This document shows positions 62,226 to 64,000 of a DNA stretch of 64,000 nt, in pieces (within the stretch, counting starts at the first letter, position 1; each line of letters opens with the position of its first letter). A program made the translations under genes and the position numbers. The stretch comes from Bicyclus anynana (Eukaryota > Arthropoda > Insecta > Lepidoptera > Nymphalidae). Location: assembly GCF_947172395.1 (NCBI RefSeq), contig NC_069084.1, positions 3,287,107-3,351,106 on the forward strand. The letters are read 5' to 3'. The notes under the pieces were generated by a model that made no database searches, had not been told where the DNA came from, and saw only the letters and a list, made by a program, of their open reading frames with translations.

Positions 62226-62860
62226 GTTCATCTTAACACGCACTTTAAAATGCATGCAAAGGCAGACTTATTGCTGCGAGCAATCATTTACAGCGTAGCC
62301 CTAAGAAGTTGAAATGAGTAAAATTATATAAGCAGGAGAAGAGTTCAAGTTATTTCTATACAATTGAAGAGAGTGCATTTTATGTACTTCTCGGCCGACA
62401 CTCATTTTAGATAGCGTCACTCACAGACGTCTGCCGCGTTTACGTGTGTCCCTGTGGGGCACACGTAAACGCGTTTACGTTTACGTAAACGTGTTTAAAT
62501 AAAATTAATAACATTTGCATAACACTTACGTTAATAACTGCGTCGTGGAAAGCCTACAGGGCTGCGGATAACAAGGTCCTGGCTTCGAGTCCTATTCGAG
62601 GTTGAAATATGAATAAAGTTTTCTTTTTCCTTAAAAAGTCAATAAAAATAAAAAAAAGTAGAAAACAGTCTGGTGTAAGGAAGTTGGCGGTGTTACACCC
62701 CCATCCCAGGAAAGCCCTTTCAGTGATTGTTCCCAGATCATTATCATCTGATAGTTAATGAGTTTAACATCATCACCTAAAGAACTGAACATACACATGT
62801 GTTTATACGGCATTATCATAATCATTATGATAATGCCTTAAAGCGGATTTATATTTAGCT
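62226..62860. other. Intergenic; one short hairpin
   Basis: A hairpin at 62435-62473 ('cgcgtttacgtgtg') is formed by TTTACG-rich sequence. No gene. Confidence 0.45.
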
Positions 62861-63267
62861 GACGTGACGCCACGTGTCGTGACATGACGCGATGGCAATT
62901 CTTTACATTAATATGTCGTGTTCTGACGCCTCAGGACAATGTTTTGAATCAAATCAAAGCAGCCGACGCCGACAACGTCACAACACAGCACTATCGCGCG
63001 TGCATATTAATATGACATGTAGTGATGGCGTCGTTTCAGCTCCCCCGCAACCCACCGCTCTGATTTAAAACCAGGATCGGATCTGATGCGACACATAAGA
63101 AGTCATCACGACATGTCATAACACTTAAGTTGACATACAAAATGTATGATACCGATTCTGTTCTGATACGTCAAGACACGACATGTCAGACAAATATAAC
63201 TCCGCATATGATACAGATTCTTTTCTGATACGTCACGGCACGACACGTCAGACAAATATAATTCCAC
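62861..63267 (+). repeat. GACGTGAC-rich repeat with a 63-bp tandem pair
   Basis: Two units of about 62 bp, 63144-63206 and 63207-63267, share 'tatgatac.gattct.ttctg', 'atacgtca' and 'gtcagacaaatataa'. The upstream part is rich in similar 'acgtgtcgtgacatgac' phrases. Confidence 0.85.
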
Positions 63268-64000
63268 TTTTTGTATGTTCAGTGTTTACGTACTTCTCTC
63301 ATCGCGAATTTAGTGGCTCCACTCTCAAGTGTAGCAGATTTCATTTAAGTATCTTAAGTGTTGAGAACCTATTTAGAGCTCCTGTGAACGATGTACATAT
63401 TTTTTTATCCTTTACTCAAGCCGAGGAAAGTTTTCCGAGTAAACCGATATTTAGCTGAACTTGTGAGGAGTGAAAAATTCGAGATTTTTAGTGAGAAATT
63501 CAGTTTTTAGTACGAGTAGCATTTTTCCTTACCTTTTTAATGCTTGAGCTGCTTATTGATTTTTATTTGAACATAATGTTTGCTGGGAATATAAAATCAG
63601 CTGTTTCAGACGTACAAGCGAACAGACAGTCAAAATAAAAAATAAATGCTTACATGTCACAATCATATCTCGGGCGGATAGTTAGAATAAAAGGACTACC
63701 CATCAACAATTACTTACATTAATACCAACATAAATAAAAAATATTTATTGTATAGCGCAGTGTCTTTTTTTCTTTTTCCATATTTATTTTTTGGTGTTTC
63801 CAAGTGAATAGATTATTTGAAGGCTTACAATATAGCGTAGAGTACCAAACAATAGTCAGCGGTTTGCGGCTGAGTCATTGAACGTTTAACTCGAACACTA
63901 AACATTTACTCGTATTTGAATTTGGTGAAACGGTTCGAGGGACCAGGGACGGATTAAGGTTTGTGAATGGTTAGGTTTATTTCGACTCCCAAGAATATTA
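63268..64000. other. Intergenic to the window end, nothing recognised
   Basis: AT-rich. The open frame 63183-63458 runs through the tandem repeat and is not supported. Confidence 0.45.

Noticed and set aside
1..64000. CRISPR arrays, bacterial operons, prophage or plasmid functions
   Set aside because: Searched by eye for spaced direct repeats and prokaryotic gene packing; none are present and the sequence is clearly eukaryotic.

Overview
The window looks like a piece of a lepidopteran (moth or butterfly) nuclear genome. The DNA is AT-rich, genes are split by GT-AG introns, and the intergenic space is packed with repeat families I associate with Lepidoptera: Helitron-like elements of the Lep1/ISBu2 type, RTE-clade LINE 3' ends with (ATG)n tails, tRNA-derived SINEs, many small inverted-repeat elements, and an errantivirus resembling TED. 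The species cannot be named from the sequence. There is no bacterial-type content, and no rRNA, CRISPR array or convincing stand-alone tRNA gene.

Layout. Bases 336-9425 hold the last seven visible exons of one plus-strand host gene. It encodes a proline-rich, probably nuclear protein with a serially repeated DVDHR-type motif; the 5' part lies outside the window and the family is not resolved. Its introns are full of repeats: a 37-bp minisatellite, a Harbinger-like element with a TTA target duplication, a Jockey-type LINE fragment, a tandem duplication carrying a broken exon copy, and SINE and RTE fragments. From about 10 to 37 kb I see no convincing gene. This stretch is a palimpsest of transposons, several with target duplications that can be read directly: a hAT-type element at 11711-11989, a 300-bp terminal-inverted-repeat (TIR) element at 13837-14136, and a hAT-type element at 22985-23906 that sits in an RTE fragment and carries a Helitron-like element. 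It also has long perfect or near-perfect hairpins. At 37959-38185 there is an isolated plus-strand open segment with both splice signals, the best candidate for an exon of a second host gene.

Bases 40870-48296 hold a nearly intact errantivirus (env-bearing Ty3/Gypsy element): 262-bp long terminal repeats (LTRs) differing at one base, a TACT target duplication, a tRNA-Ser-type primer site, gag, pol, env and a polypurine tract. Pol and env are each interrupted by one apparent single-base frame change. The env start codon appears to be assembled by splicing from an AUG-UAA start-stop in the leader. From 48.3 to 64 kb the window is again intergenic, with SINEs, RTE fragments (one with a twin-priming-like inversion), Helitron-like copies and small inverted repeats.

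Limits. Repeat family names come from recognition of motifs and structure, not from a database search. Only the errantivirus proteins, the LINE C-terminal fragments and the spliced host gene are supported by protein-level reasoning.
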